From MA-ANB-1 sp965216445 (GTDB lineage Bacteria; Actinomycetota; Acidimicrobiia; Spongiisociales; ZC4RG35), in NCBI GenBank assembly GCA_965216445.1, contig OZ244166.1, positions 1,860,001 through 1,924,000 on the forward strand: a DNA stretch of 64,000 nt. Direction: 5' to 3'. The notes beneath the pieces are model-generated. The model was not told the DNA's origin and searched no databases. It saw only the letters and a list, made by a program, of their open reading frames with translations. Numbering within the stretch: position 1 is the first letter of the stretch; each line of letters begins with the position of its first letter. The position numbers and the translations under genes were made by a program. Below, piece by piece: positions 40,829 through 49,907 of the stretch.

Positions 40829-41488
40829 ATGACAATCGAATCAGAGCCGGCGTACCCGGCGCGTCTCGAGATTGACTACCCAGAGCAACTCGATCGTGTA
40901 ACCACATTCTTCCGCCTGATCTGGGCGATACCGATCGTCGTCGTCTTGTCCCTCATCTCCGCATACGCGACGTCGGCAGTGACCGAGCTCGACGAGTCGG
41001 GCGATGTGATCACCCAGACCACACAAACCGGCGGCGGCGTCCTCACGGGTATCGCCGTCGCCACTGCGTTGATGATTCTCGTTCGGCAGGTCTACCCACG
41101 CTGGTGGTTCGACTTTGCTCTAGAGATGAATCGGTTTTCAGCCCGGGTTTTCTCATACCTCACGCTGCTGACTGACAGCTACCCATCCACCCACGAGGAA
41201 CAAGGTGTGCACCTCGAGATCGACTACCCCGATGTCGAGACCGACCTCAACCGATGGCTGCCCCTGGTGAAGTGGTTCCTGGCGATCCCGCACATTCTTG
41301 TGTTGGCGTTTCTTGCCCTCGGAGCGATTGTCGCCGTGGTCATCGCTTGGTTTGCGATCCTCTTCACGGGTCGATACCCGCGAGGCCTATTCGACTACGT
41401 GGTCGGCGTGGGGCGTTGGGCACTCCGAGTCCAGGCTTACGCCACGCTCCTTGTGACGGATCGCTATCCCCCATTCAGCCTTGAATAG
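40829..41488 (+). CDS. DUF4389 membrane protein
   Basis: A 219-residue membrane protein with two copies of a DUF4389-type half: PARLEIDYPEQLDRVTTFFRLIWAIP and LEIDYPDVETDLNRWLPLVKWFLAIP, each followed by hydrophobic helices and a motif of the form (F/Y)xxxRYPxxLFDYVVGVxRWxxRVxAYxxLLTDxYPPF in the second. AGGAAGG precedes ATG 40829. Function unknown; common in actinobacteria and other free-living bacteria. Confidence 0.87.
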   Translation: MTIESEPAYPARLEIDYPEQLDRVTTFFRLIWAIPIVVVLSLISAYATSAVTELDESGDVITQTTQTGGGVLTGIAVATALMILVRQVYPRWWFDFALEMNRFSARVFSYLTLLTDSYPSTHEEQGVHLEIDYPDVETDLNRWLPLVKWFLAIPHILVLAFLALGAIVAVVIAWFAILFTGRYPRGLFDYVVGVGRWALRVQAYATLLVTDRYPPFSLE

Positions 41489-41518
41489 TGGGAATAAGCA
41501 GCGGTTGCCGATCGTTAA

Positions 41519-41539
41519 GTTGAGTCTGTAACACTTAGA
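41519..41539 (+). promoter_or_regulatory. HAIR-like element upstream of lon
   Basis: GTTGAGT (41519-41525), a 7-nt spacer and ACTTAGA (41533-41539) resemble the HspR operator HAIR (CTTGAGT-N7-ACTCAAG) with six of seven bases in the left arm and four in the right. The right arm is weak. HspR is known to control lon in some actinobacteria. Confidence 0.4.
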
Positions 41540-41562
41540 TTCTCCGATTGGAACTGACGCAC

Positions 41563-43863
41563 ATGCCAGATCTCACTGCCCGCCTGACCATCCCTGTACT
41601 TCCGCTGAACAACGGTGTGGTATTTCCCCACATGGTCGTAACAGTCCGGATCGAAACTGCCGAAGGAAAACTTGCGCTTGCGGCAGCACAAGACAACGAA
41701 AGGCGGTTGCTGCTCGTCCCGCGGATCGATGGAGACTACGCATCCGTTGGAACAGTCGCCCAGATCCAAGAAATCGATGATGACGGAAATGTCGTTGTCT
41801 CCGGGCTGACTCGGGCCCGAGTCGGGACCGGCTCCACCGACGAGCACGGTGCCCTCTGGGTTGAGGCCGAGCCGGTGACGGAGGTTGACCTCTTCAATGA
41901 CCCCGCCCTAGAGGATCTGGTCACTGAGTACCGGGCAGTGGTCACTGAGGTTCTCAACATGCGCGGGGTGGGCAAGATGGCCGATCGAGTGCTATCGGTC
42001 GACAACCCGTCGCAACTAGCCGACTTGGCGGTCTACTCCCCCGACCTCTCGCTGGAACAGAAAGTCGAGGTCCTCGAGACGCTGGACGTCGGGGCAAGAC
42101 TCGGTTTGCTCCTCAACTGGATGGGCGAGGTGCTCGCCGATTTGAATTTGCGCCGCAAAGTGCGCGAGGACGCCGCCGAACGCATCGACAAGAGCCAACG
42201 TGAGTACATCCTCCGCCAGCAGATGGACGCCATCCGCAAGGAACTCGGTGAAGATGGAGATGTCGGTACTGACTACCGGAAGAAGCTGGCCGAGGCCTCT
42301 ATGCCGGAGAAGGTTGCCGAGGCAGTGGAACACGAGATCGACAGGCTCGAGCGGATGAGTGAGCAGTCTCCAGAGCACTCCTGGATCCGAACCTGGCTCG
42401 ACACGATGTTCGAGGTTCCATGGTCGGAACGCACCAAGGATGACCTGGATCTCGATGGTGCCTGGACAGTGCTTGACGCAGACCACACCGGACTCCAAGA
42501 CGTCAAGGAGCGAATCATCGAACACCTCGCCGTGCGCAAGCTTCGCAAAGAGCGTGGGATCGAGGGTGAGGAGGATCGGCGTAGCGGCGCCATCCTGCTG
42601 CTCGTGGGGCCGCCGGGAGTCGGCAAGACTTCCCTCGGCGAGTCGGTAGCGAGGGCTCTGGGTAGGAAATTCGTGAGAGTTGCTCTCGGCGGGCTCCGTG
42701 ACGAGGCGGAGATTCGAGGGCACCGAAGGACATACGTCGGTGCCAGACCGGGACGGATCGTACGTTCGCTCATCGAAGCTGGTTCGATGAACCCCGTTTT
42801 CCTCCTCGACGAGATGGACAAGGTCGGAAACGACTGGCGTGGCGACCCATCTTCAGCTCTCCTCGAAGTCCTGGATCCAGCACAAAACGACACCTTCAGA
42901 GACAACTACCTCGAAACCGACCTAGACCTTTCCGAGGTCCTTTTCATTGCGACAGCAAACGTCGTTGAAACGATCCCGGCGCCCCTGCTCGACCGTACCG
43001 AAGTCATCAGCATCGATGGTTACACGGACACTGAGAAGGTGGACATTGCGCGCGATCACCTTCTCCCCAGACAGATTCGGGGGGCCGGTCTCGAACCGGA
43101 AGAACTCGACATCACAGAGCGGGCCCTCGCGACAATCGTTGATCGCTACACCCGTGAGGCAGGAGTTCGAAACCTCGAGCGGCAATTGGGCAAGCTCGCC
43201 AGAAAAGTTGCTACCGAGGTGGCCAAGGAGCAGGCCGACGCCGGGGTCGTGGTCGAAGAAGAAGACGTGTCCAAGTACCTCGGGAGCCCGAAGGTTTGGA
43301 AGGATGAGGCCAAAGACAGGACCGATGTCCCTGGCGTTGCCACCGGTCTTGCCGTCACGGGAGCGGGTGGCGACGTCCTATTCATCGAAGCCACCGCCAA
43401 AGACGGAGCTAGGGACTTGACTCTCACCGGTCAGTTGGGCGACGTGATGAAGGAGTCGGCGAGAATCGCACTGTCCTACCTGGAAGCACGGGCCGACGAG
43501 TTCGGTATCGACCAGGCGCAGCTCGACCGTAGTTTCCATGTCCATGTGCCGGCAGGTGCAGTTCCAAAGGACGGCCCCTCAGCGGGTATCACGATGACGA
43601 CCGCCCTGGCATCTTTGCTCACGGAGCGGAAGGTACGGGGTGAGATCGCCATGACCGGAGAGGTGACACTGCAAGGCAAGGTTCTCCCGATCGGTGGCGT
43701 GAAGCAGAAGGTGCTCGCAGCCCATCGGGCGGGACTGACCGAAGTGATTCTGCCCCGCCGCAACGAAGCAGACATTGACGATGTGCCCGAGGCGGTGCGA
43801 GAGAACATGACCTTCCACATCGCAGATGACATCGGCCAGGTTCTGGATTGGGCGCTTAAGTAG
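41563..43863 (+). CDS. lon: ATP-dependent Lon protease
   Basis: A 766-residue cytoplasmic protease that degrades misfolded and regulatory proteins. Domains in order: Lon N-terminal substrate domain (about 1-200, LPLNNGVVFPHMVV), AAA+ module with Walker A GPPGVGKTS and Walker B FLLDEMDKV, and the C-terminal protease with Ser673 in PKDGPSAGITM and the catalytic lysine in the following GGVKQKVLAAHRAG region. Start ATG 41563; a TTG at 41548 is possible but less natural. Confidence 0.96.
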   Translation: MPDLTARLTIPVLPLNNGVVFPHMVVTVRIETAEGKLALAAAQDNERRLLLVPRIDGDYASVGTVAQIQEIDDDGNVVVSGLTRARVGTGSTDEHGALWVEAEPVTEVDLFNDPALEDLVTEYRAVVTEVLNMRGVGKMADRVLSVDNPSQLADLAVYSPDLSLEQKVEVLETLDVGARLGLLLNWMGEVLADLNLRRKVREDAAERIDKSQREYILRQQMDAIRKELGEDGDVGTDYRKKLAEASMPEKVAEAVEHEIDRLERMSEQSPEHSWIRTWLDTMFEVPWSERTKDDLDLDGAWTVLDADHTGLQDVKERIIEHLAVRKLRKERGIEGEEDRRSGAILLLVGPPGVGKTSLGESVARALGRKFVRVALGGLRDEAEIRGHRRTYVGARPGRIVRSLIEAGSMNPVFLLDEMDKVGNDWRGDPSSALLEVLDPAQNDTFRDNYLETDLDLSEVLFIATANVVETIPAPLLDRTEVISIDGYTDTEKVDIARDHLLPRQIRGAGLEPEELDITERALATIVDRYTREAGVRNLERQLGKLARKVATEVAKEQADAGVVVEEEDVSKYLGSPKVWKDEAKDRTDVPGVATGLAVTGAGGDVLFIEATAKDGARDLTLTGQLGDVMKESARIALSYLEARADEFGIDQAQLDRSFHVHVPAGAVPKDGPSAGITMTTALASLLTERKVRGEIAMTGEVTLQGKVLPIGGVKQKVLAAHRAGLTEVILPRRNEADIDDVPEAVRENMTFHIADDIGQVLDWALK

Positions 43864-43898
43864 CAGCCAATGAACCACTACTTCGCGGCTACTCGGCG

Positions 43899-44486
43899 AT
43901 GATGGCCGAGCCATGGGGCCACACTGGTGTGGTGTTGGCCGGCGGCACCAGCGATCGCATGGGTGTCGCCAAAGAGTGGCTCCTCATGCCTGATGGCAGG
44001 CCGATGATTGGGACAGTCATCGACACCCTCGAGGAGGTTTGTTCCGCCGTCGTAGTGGCCGGAGGCAGAATTGAAGGAAGAACCAGTGTCCCCGACATTC
44101 GTCCCGATGCAGGGCCGTTGGCTGGCATTGAGGCGGTTCTCGCCTCGGGGCTCGACGACCACTACCTGATATGTGCCGGCGACACTCCCCATCTGACCGC
44201 TTCACTTCTTCGAAGACTGCTTCGGTCGAAGTCAGAGCTGACAGTTTTCGAGATTGCTGGACAATCCAGAATTCAGAGCCTTCCCATCAAGATCTCCGCA
44301 GGAATGGCTGAGCACGTGTCCAGTGCTCTTGACTCGGGACAGTGCGCGATCCACCATCTGATCAGGAGTTGGGATACCGACTACGTCTCACTGTCGAACG
44401 AAGAAGGCAAACTGCTCCGGAGCGTCAACACCAAAGAGGATTACGAAGCCATCAGGGATTCGGCTCGAGGCTCCTCATCTGACTGA
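43899..44486 (+). CDS. MobA-like molybdenum-cofactor nucleotidyltransferase
   Basis: A 195-residue protein with the NTP-transferase pattern VVLAGGTSDRMGVAKEWLLMPDGRPM, an intact nucleotide loop (LAGGxSxRMG) and IRPDAGPLAGIEAVL as in MobA. It likely joins GMP (or CMP, by the MocA family) to molybdopterin. It ends convergent with the molybdoenzyme, overlapping its 3' end by 12 bp, which supports a linked role in molybdenum-cofactor use. ATG 43899 or 43902. Confidence 0.83.
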   Translation: MMAEPWGHTGVVLAGGTSDRMGVAKEWLLMPDGRPMIGTVIDTLEEVCSAVVVAGGRIEGRTSVPDIRPDAGPLAGIEAVLASGLDDHYLICAGDTPHLTASLLRRLLRSKSELTVFEIAGQSRIQSLPIKISAGMAEHVSSALDSGQCAIHHLIRSWDTDYVSLSNEEGKLLRSVNTKEDYEAIRDSARGSSSD

Positions 44487-46679
44487 GAGGGCTGACTCTT
44501 GGGTCTCGATCGTGACGAGTGTGTTTTTGAACGCCGGCGTCTTTGACTTCGGGTCAGCCGCCTTTGGTATCAGTACATTGGCTTCCGGGTAATACATCAC
44601 GGCATTCCCTGGTCGGATGTCGATACCTCTGACCAGTACCCGTAACGATCCCGTATCGGAACGAACTTGCACCAGCTGATCGACTTGCAACCCAAGGCGT
44701 GCGATGTCGACTTCGTTGAGCATGATTACGTCTCTCCGGTCCTGGCCCCGATAGAGGTCTTCGTCTTCGTATACAACGGTGTTGAACTGACCCTCGCTCC
44801 GGACAGTCATCAACCTCAACTGCTCACTTGTGCCAAGAAGGCCTGGAGGTGGCACCACATGGAATCTGGCCCGGCCGCTGTCGGTTGGGAAACGTGGTGT
44901 GTGAAAGGTTCGGCCCTCGATCTGGAACTCCTCCTTGGAGTCGTCGATGGATCCGATCTTCTGATATCCGGGGATGATCTTGGCGATAGCGTGCCTGATG
45001 TCCCGGTGGACTCGCATCGAGGTCCAGTCGATCGGGCCGCCAATCCCGAACACGCGCTCAGCCAAGTCCGCAATCACCTCGACTTCAGATCGGGGACCTT
45101 TGTGACGAGCTTCTCCGCCGTCGGAAAGGCGCACAAAGTTGAACATCGATTCCTGAGTTGTCGGCTGTGGCTCTTCGTCTCGCGCCAACACCGGCAGGAT
45201 GAGAGTCTCCTTACCCTGACCCCATGCGTGTCCGGTGTTGAGTGTGGTGGACAGGTAGATGACCGTGTCCACCGAGCTAAGGGCTCTCGCTGCGAAACTG
45301 GAATCCGGATTGGAGCCGTAGAGGTTCCCCCCGAGACAGAGTGCAAAGTCGATATCCCCTCGTGCCGACGCATCCATCGAATCGAGGGTGTCCAACCCCG
45401 GTGTTGTCGGTAGCTCGACGCCAAAGGTGGACTCGAGACGATCAAAGATGTCTCGCTTCAACCGAGGGGTCACCCCCATGGAACCCATCCCTTGGACGTT
45501 GCTGTGTCCTCTCAGTGGAAGTAGTCCTGCACCCGGCCTACCTAGCATCCCCCGCACCATCGCCAGATTGGCGATCGCCTGAACGTTCTCGACGCCGTGC
45601 TGGTGGTGTGTGATCCCCATCGCCCAACAGAAGATTGCATTGGGTGCTTCGGCATACACCTGAGCGATACGGTCGATTGTCTTCCGGGACACTCCGGACT
45701 CTTCCACCAACTCCGACCAGTCCAAACTCCGTATGTGGTCACGGTGCAGTTTCCAACCATCGGCGAATTCATTGACAAACGCCTCATCAACGTGTCCGCC
45801 TTCGAGTATCGCCTTTTCGACTGCCGAAAACAGAGCGATGTCGCCACCGATGTGGGGCTGTACGTATTCATCGGCTATTGCGGTGCCGAATACGAGACTT
45901 CTTATCCGGCTCGGAACCTTGAAGCGGACGAGTCCTGCTTCTTTGAGGGGGTTGATCACAATGATCTTCCCGCCGCGGCGCTTCAACTCCATCAGGGTGG
46001 TCATCAGTCGGGGGTGATTCGAAGCCGGGTTGGCTCCGATGATCATCACTAGGTCGTTTGCCCCCATCAACTCAATGTCTTCGAGTACCACTGTCGCGGT
46101 ACCCGACCCGGTCACACTGGAAAGACCGACTCCGGACGCCTGGTGGCAGTAGTAGGAGCAGTTGTTGACATTGTTGGTTCCGTGGATCCGGGCGAGGAGC
46201 TGAAGAATAAAGCCGGCTTCGTTGGAGGACCGACCGCTGAAATAGAAAAGTGACCGTTCGGGTAGCGTCCCGCGGAGCCTCGAACCGACCCTCTCCATCG
46301 CCTCGTCCCAGGAGATCGGGCGGTATCCACCGTCCCCGGGTCCGGAGTAGAGCGGCTCGGTGATGCGACCTGCGGCCTCGAGATCCCTCGAGCTCATCCC
46401 CCTGAGAGCGTTTGTGTCGTAGCGATCGAAGAAGTCAGTCGGGATGGCGCCTTGCATATCGGCTGCCATGGCCTGTATTGACTTCTTGCAGACTTCGGGA
46501 AAGTGGCCGGTCTCGTTGACCATGCCGCCTAACTGCCCACCCATTCCGAGTGCACACGTCTTGCATGCGTTCTTGCTTCGGAGGGCGCGATACAGCTTGA
46601 GAGGGCCGCCGGCTTCGAGGGCCTTGCGAAACGTGTATTTGATTGCTGGAAAACCCCCACCGGCTTTTACCCGTTTCAT
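44475..46679 (-). CDS. FdhF/YdeP-family molybdopterin oxidoreductase
   Basis: A 734-residue molybdoenzyme. The N-terminal cysteines NACKTCALGMGG and EVCKKS are the YdeP-type [Fe-S] site; the MGD-binding motifs (IIGANPASNHPRLM, CWAMGITHHQHGVENVQAI) and the C-terminal domain (LNEVDIARLGLQVDQLVQV) follow. The position equivalent to the catalytic Sec/Cys of FdhF lies in SYYCHQASGVG and is Cys. Related YdeP proteins are linked to acid resistance, and formate oxidation is not certain. It sits as a single gene facing mobA-like. Confidence 0.9.
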   Translation of the reverse strand: MKRVKAGGGFPAIKYTFRKALEAGGPLKLYRALRSKNACKTCALGMGGQLGGMVNETGHFPEVCKKSIQAMAADMQGAIPTDFFDRYDTNALRGMSSRDLEAAGRITEPLYSGPGDGGYRPISWDEAMERVGSRLRGTLPERSLFYFSGRSSNEAGFILQLLARIHGTNNVNNCSYYCHQASGVGLSSVTGSGTATVVLEDIELMGANDLVMIIGANPASNHPRLMTTLMELKRRGGKIIVINPLKEAGLVRFKVPSRIRSLVFGTAIADEYVQPHIGGDIALFSAVEKAILEGGHVDEAFVNEFADGWKLHRDHIRSLDWSELVEESGVSRKTIDRIAQVYAEAPNAIFCWAMGITHHQHGVENVQAIANLAMVRGMLGRPGAGLLPLRGHSNVQGMGSMGVTPRLKRDIFDRLESTFGVELPTTPGLDTLDSMDASARGDIDFALCLGGNLYGSNPDSSFAARALSSVDTVIYLSTTLNTGHAWGQGKETLILPVLARDEEPQPTTQESMFNFVRLSDGGEARHKGPRSEVEVIADLAERVFGIGGPIDWTSMRVHRDIRHAIAKIIPGYQKIGSIDDSKEEFQIEGRTFHTPRFPTDSGRARFHVVPPPGLLGTSEQLRLMTVRSEGQFNTVVYEDEDLYRGQDRRDVIMLNEVDIARLGLQVDQLVQVRSDTGSLRVLVRGIDIRPGNAVMYYPEANVLIPKAADPKSKTPAFKNTLVTIETQESALSVR

Positions 46680-46714
46680 TCGGCTGAGGTTACAAGTCTC
46701 AGGACCGACCCGCC

Positions 46715-49700
46715 GTGACTCGATGCAGGCGAATCACGCCACGCGGTCGTGCTCGCACAGTTATATTTTCGACCGAAAGGGAGAGCGCAATTCACGATCC
46801 TGCCGGGCCGCCCGCAAACTCGTCCGAAAGACGAATCGTTACAGCCTTGTTTTGCGACGTAGTCGGCTCAACAACACTTGCGGAGGCGATGGACCCCGAA
46901 GATTGGGGCGAGATCGCCAACCAGGCTGCATCCATCATGGCTGACTGCGTAACCACCTTCGGCGGCACGGTTGCCCAGTTTGCCGGGGACTCGATCCTCG
47001 CGCTCTTTGGTGCTCCCGTGGCCCACGAGGACGATCCATACCGGGCGATCCGAGCTGCTCTCGCGATCGTTAGCTCAGTCAGTGATGCGATCAGGGAGGC
47101 CGCGGGAACGGAGATTCAGGTCAGGATCGGTATCCATACCGGCCTAGTGGTAGCCGGGGCGATTGAGGCAGGCTCCTACGGCACATACTCGGCGCTCGGA
47201 GACACCCTCAACGTTGCTGCTCGCCTCCAGTCAGAAGCTGAACCGGGAACGATATTGGTCTCAGAAGAGACTCGCTCTCTCGTCGCCAGCGACGTGGAAG
47301 CCGTCGAGGTCGGATCCGTTGCACTCACAGGCCGCAAAGAACCTGTGTTGGCCTACGTCATAGAATCCGCTCTCGAAACGGAGGACCGCAAACGTGGCCT
47401 GCCAGGTCTACTTAGCCCTCTCGTGGGCCGCCAGGCCGAAATGGAACACCTCGCACAGCTGCTCGAAACCTCGGCCGCCGGAACCGGCCGAGTCGTGGCC
47501 ATACTTGGCGAGCCCGGTGCCGGTAAAACCAGGCTCATCACAGAGGCGGAGAAAATCGCGTTGGCGACCCCAGGGGCTTTATGGGCCATGGGTACTTGTG
47601 TCGCATTCGACAAGAACCACCCCTATCACCTTGTCGCCTCGCTGGTCAGGTCGCTAACCGGCATATCCACGTCTGACGACGAAACCTTCGTCGAGGCCTC
47701 CCTCAGGGAGTATCTAGCGTCAGTCAATGCCGAGGCCAATGTAGAAACGCTGCTTCGCCTCCTCGCCGTAGGTGAAGAGGCGTTGGACGGAACAGACGAG
47801 TTGCCAGACCTCTATTCGAGAGCGGTCGCTGACCTCGTCTCTGCTACCGCAAAGGACCACCGCCCCTTGATCCTCGTACTCGAGGATGCACACTGGGCAG
47901 ATCCATCCTCGGTGGATCTCCTGATCGAGTTGCTGGTGCCGCTTCGAGCGACACCGACACTTTTGGTCATCGTCATGAGGCCCGAACGCCAGACACACGG
48001 ATGGGATCTCCTCGCTTCCGCCCGCAGAGAGTTGGGTGAATCTTTCTCCGAACTAGAACTGCAGCCACTCGATCCGGACTCGAGTCGAACGCTGGTCTCC
48101 CACCTTCTGGACGTTGATTCCCTTCCTCCCGACCTGCGGCAGCTGATCCTCAACAAGGCTGAAGGGAATCCCTTCTTCATAGAAGAGCTGGTGCGAATGC
48201 TGATCGATGGAGAAGTGATTGAGCGGCAAGGAGATTCGTGGGTGGCCGTCGGCGATGTCGGCGAACTCTCGGTCCCGCAGACGCTTCATGGGCTGCTGTC
48301 AGCACGGATCGATCAGATACCGCCCGATGTGAAGCGGACCGGGCGTCTGGCCGCAGTGATAGGACGGGCATTCTCGAATCGTCTTGTGCACGCTCTACAG
48401 CCGACCGATACGAGTGACCACGCGATACATCCCGACATAGCTGTACTGGAATCCAGTGGGGTCGTCCGCTTGCAATCCACTACACCAGAGCTCACCTTTG
48501 CCTTTCGCCATGCTCTCATCCACGACGTCATGTACGAAGGAATCCTGAATCGCGAGCGGCGCGAGCTCCACCTTGCAGTTGCTGAGGCATTGGAAGCGCT
48601 TTATCCGGAACGAGGTCACGAGTATGCGCCGACTCTCGCCCACCACTTTGAGAAAGCCCGCGAACTCGAAAGATCAATCCCCTACTTCCTCGATGCAGCG
48701 CGCGGTGCGATGAGCCAGGGTGCACACCGTGAGGCCCACCATTACTACGCCGAAGCACATCAGGCGGTCGAGGCGTCATCGAGCGATAGGCCGCAGTGGA
48801 AAGTCGACGCGGCGCTCGGATTGTCACGGAGTGGGCTGAACTTCATACCCGCTCACCAAAACATCGCCTGGTTGCAACAGGCAATCCCGGTCGCTGAGCG
48901 CATGGACAGTCCCGACGCACTGGCGGCCCTATATATCCAGCTGATCCGGATCAGAAACATGCAGGGTGACAGCTACGCAAACTCGTCCTATCGGAACCAG
49001 CTGGAGACCGCTTACTCACTGGTCGACGACATTACGGATTCAGCTGTGACAGCATCGCTACACGGGATGATGGGTCAGGCACTTCGCTCGGCCGACGAAT
49101 ACGAGAAGTCTGTCGGCCCTTTGACCGAGTCCGTCGCCGGTCTTGAAGCCGCCGGCAAATTCGCAGAAGCATCGTTCGAGGCCTCAATGCTTGCCGACTC
49201 GTTATCAACTGTCGGCCGATTTGACGAGGCGGCAGATGCCGTTGCCCGAGCCCACGAATTGGGCAAGGCCAGTGGCGATCCCAACGCAATCTTGGATGCC
49301 GACCTCATTCAGGGACGCATCGCCGCCGAAATGGGCGATCTGGAGACAGCAGTCGAACACACACGCCGCGGCCTCGAAGCGGCTGACGAGGTCGGGAACA
49401 CTTTTTGCTCACTGGCGGGCAACTTCATGGTTGCCGACCAGCAAATGCGCTTGGGAAAGGTCGAAACGGCAATCAGCCACCTTGAGGAGAGCACAGGGCT
49501 TGCCGAATACTGCAACGCCGGAGGATACGAGGCTCTGGGCCAGGCATGGCTGGCGGCAGCCCGAGCGAGAATGGGGTCGATCGAGATAAACGCCTTTGAC
49601 GAACCGCTGGCCCAGTCAGTCGCCGCCGGGAGTCGGAGTGGTGAGGCTCTGGTGCGATTACAGCGAGCGATTGCGGTTTCAGGAGCCGGTAATCCGTTGC

Positions 49701-49897
49701 AGGCTGCAGATGATTTCGAGAGAGCAATCCAGTTGTTCGAAGAATATGGCGGGCTTCCCAACCTTGCCCGCGCTCACCATGCCTACGGGGCTGCGCTCGA
49801 GGCCGCTGGTGACCCGGATAAGGCGACAACGCATCTGAGTCATGCCGAGCGACTGTTCCGCCAGCTAGGCATTACCGCCGACCCCATAGCGAGATAA
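46715..49897 (+). CDS. Class III adenylate/guanylate cyclase fused to AAA ATPase and TPR-like region
   Basis: A 1060-residue signalling protein from the GTG at 46715. A class III cyclase domain (about 35-215) contains the metal site FCDVVGSTTLAE and VAQFAGDSILALFG; the AAA_16 ATPase follows (EPGAGKTRLI, LILVLEDAHWADPSSVDLL); the last 450 residues are TPR-like helical repeats. The same architecture is common among actinobacterial and proteobacterial regulators. Start is uncertain: GTG 46715 lacks a ribosome site, and AAAGGGAGA lies before an ATT at about 46790, a rare start. Cyclic AMP or GMP product not decidable by eye. Confidence 0.86.
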   Translation: MTRCRRITPRGRARTVIFSTERESAIHDPAGPPANSSERRIVTALFCDVVGSTTLAEAMDPEDWGEIANQAASIMADCVTTFGGTVAQFAGDSILALFGAPVAHEDDPYRAIRAALAIVSSVSDAIREAAGTEIQVRIGIHTGLVVAGAIEAGSYGTYSALGDTLNVAARLQSEAEPGTILVSEETRSLVASDVEAVEVGSVALTGRKEPVLAYVIESALETEDRKRGLPGLLSPLVGRQAEMEHLAQLLETSAAGTGRVVAILGEPGAGKTRLITEAEKIALATPGALWAMGTCVAFDKNHPYHLVASLVRSLTGISTSDDETFVEASLREYLASVNAEANVETLLRLLAVGEEALDGTDELPDLYSRAVADLVSATAKDHRPLILVLEDAHWADPSSVDLLIELLVPLRATPTLLVIVMRPERQTHGWDLLASARRELGESFSELELQPLDPDSSRTLVSHLLDVDSLPPDLRQLILNKAEGNPFFIEELVRMLIDGEVIERQGDSWVAVGDVGELSVPQTLHGLLSARIDQIPPDVKRTGRLAAVIGRAFSNRLVHALQPTDTSDHAIHPDIAVLESSGVVRLQSTTPELTFAFRHALIHDVMYEGILNRERRELHLAVAEALEALYPERGHEYAPTLAHHFEKARELERSIPYFLDAARGAMSQGAHREAHHYYAEAHQAVEASSSDRPQWKVDAALGLSRSGLNFIPAHQNIAWLQQAIPVAERMDSPDALAALYIQLIRIRNMQGDSYANSSYRNQLETAYSLVDDITDSAVTASLHGMMGQALRSADEYEKSVGPLTESVAGLEAAGKFAEASFEASMLADSLSTVGRFDEAADAVARAHELGKASGDPNAILDADLIQGRIAAEMGDLETAVEHTRRGLEAADEVGNTFCSLAGNFMVADQQMRLGKVETAISHLEESTGLAEYCNAGGYEALGQAWLAAARARMGSIEINAFDEPLAQSVAAGSRSGEALVRLQRAIAVSGAGNPLQAADDFERAIQLFEEYGGLPNLARAHHAYGAALEAAGDPDKATTHLSHAERLFRQLGITADPIAR

Positions 49898-49907
49898 GGA
49901 GAGCCCG

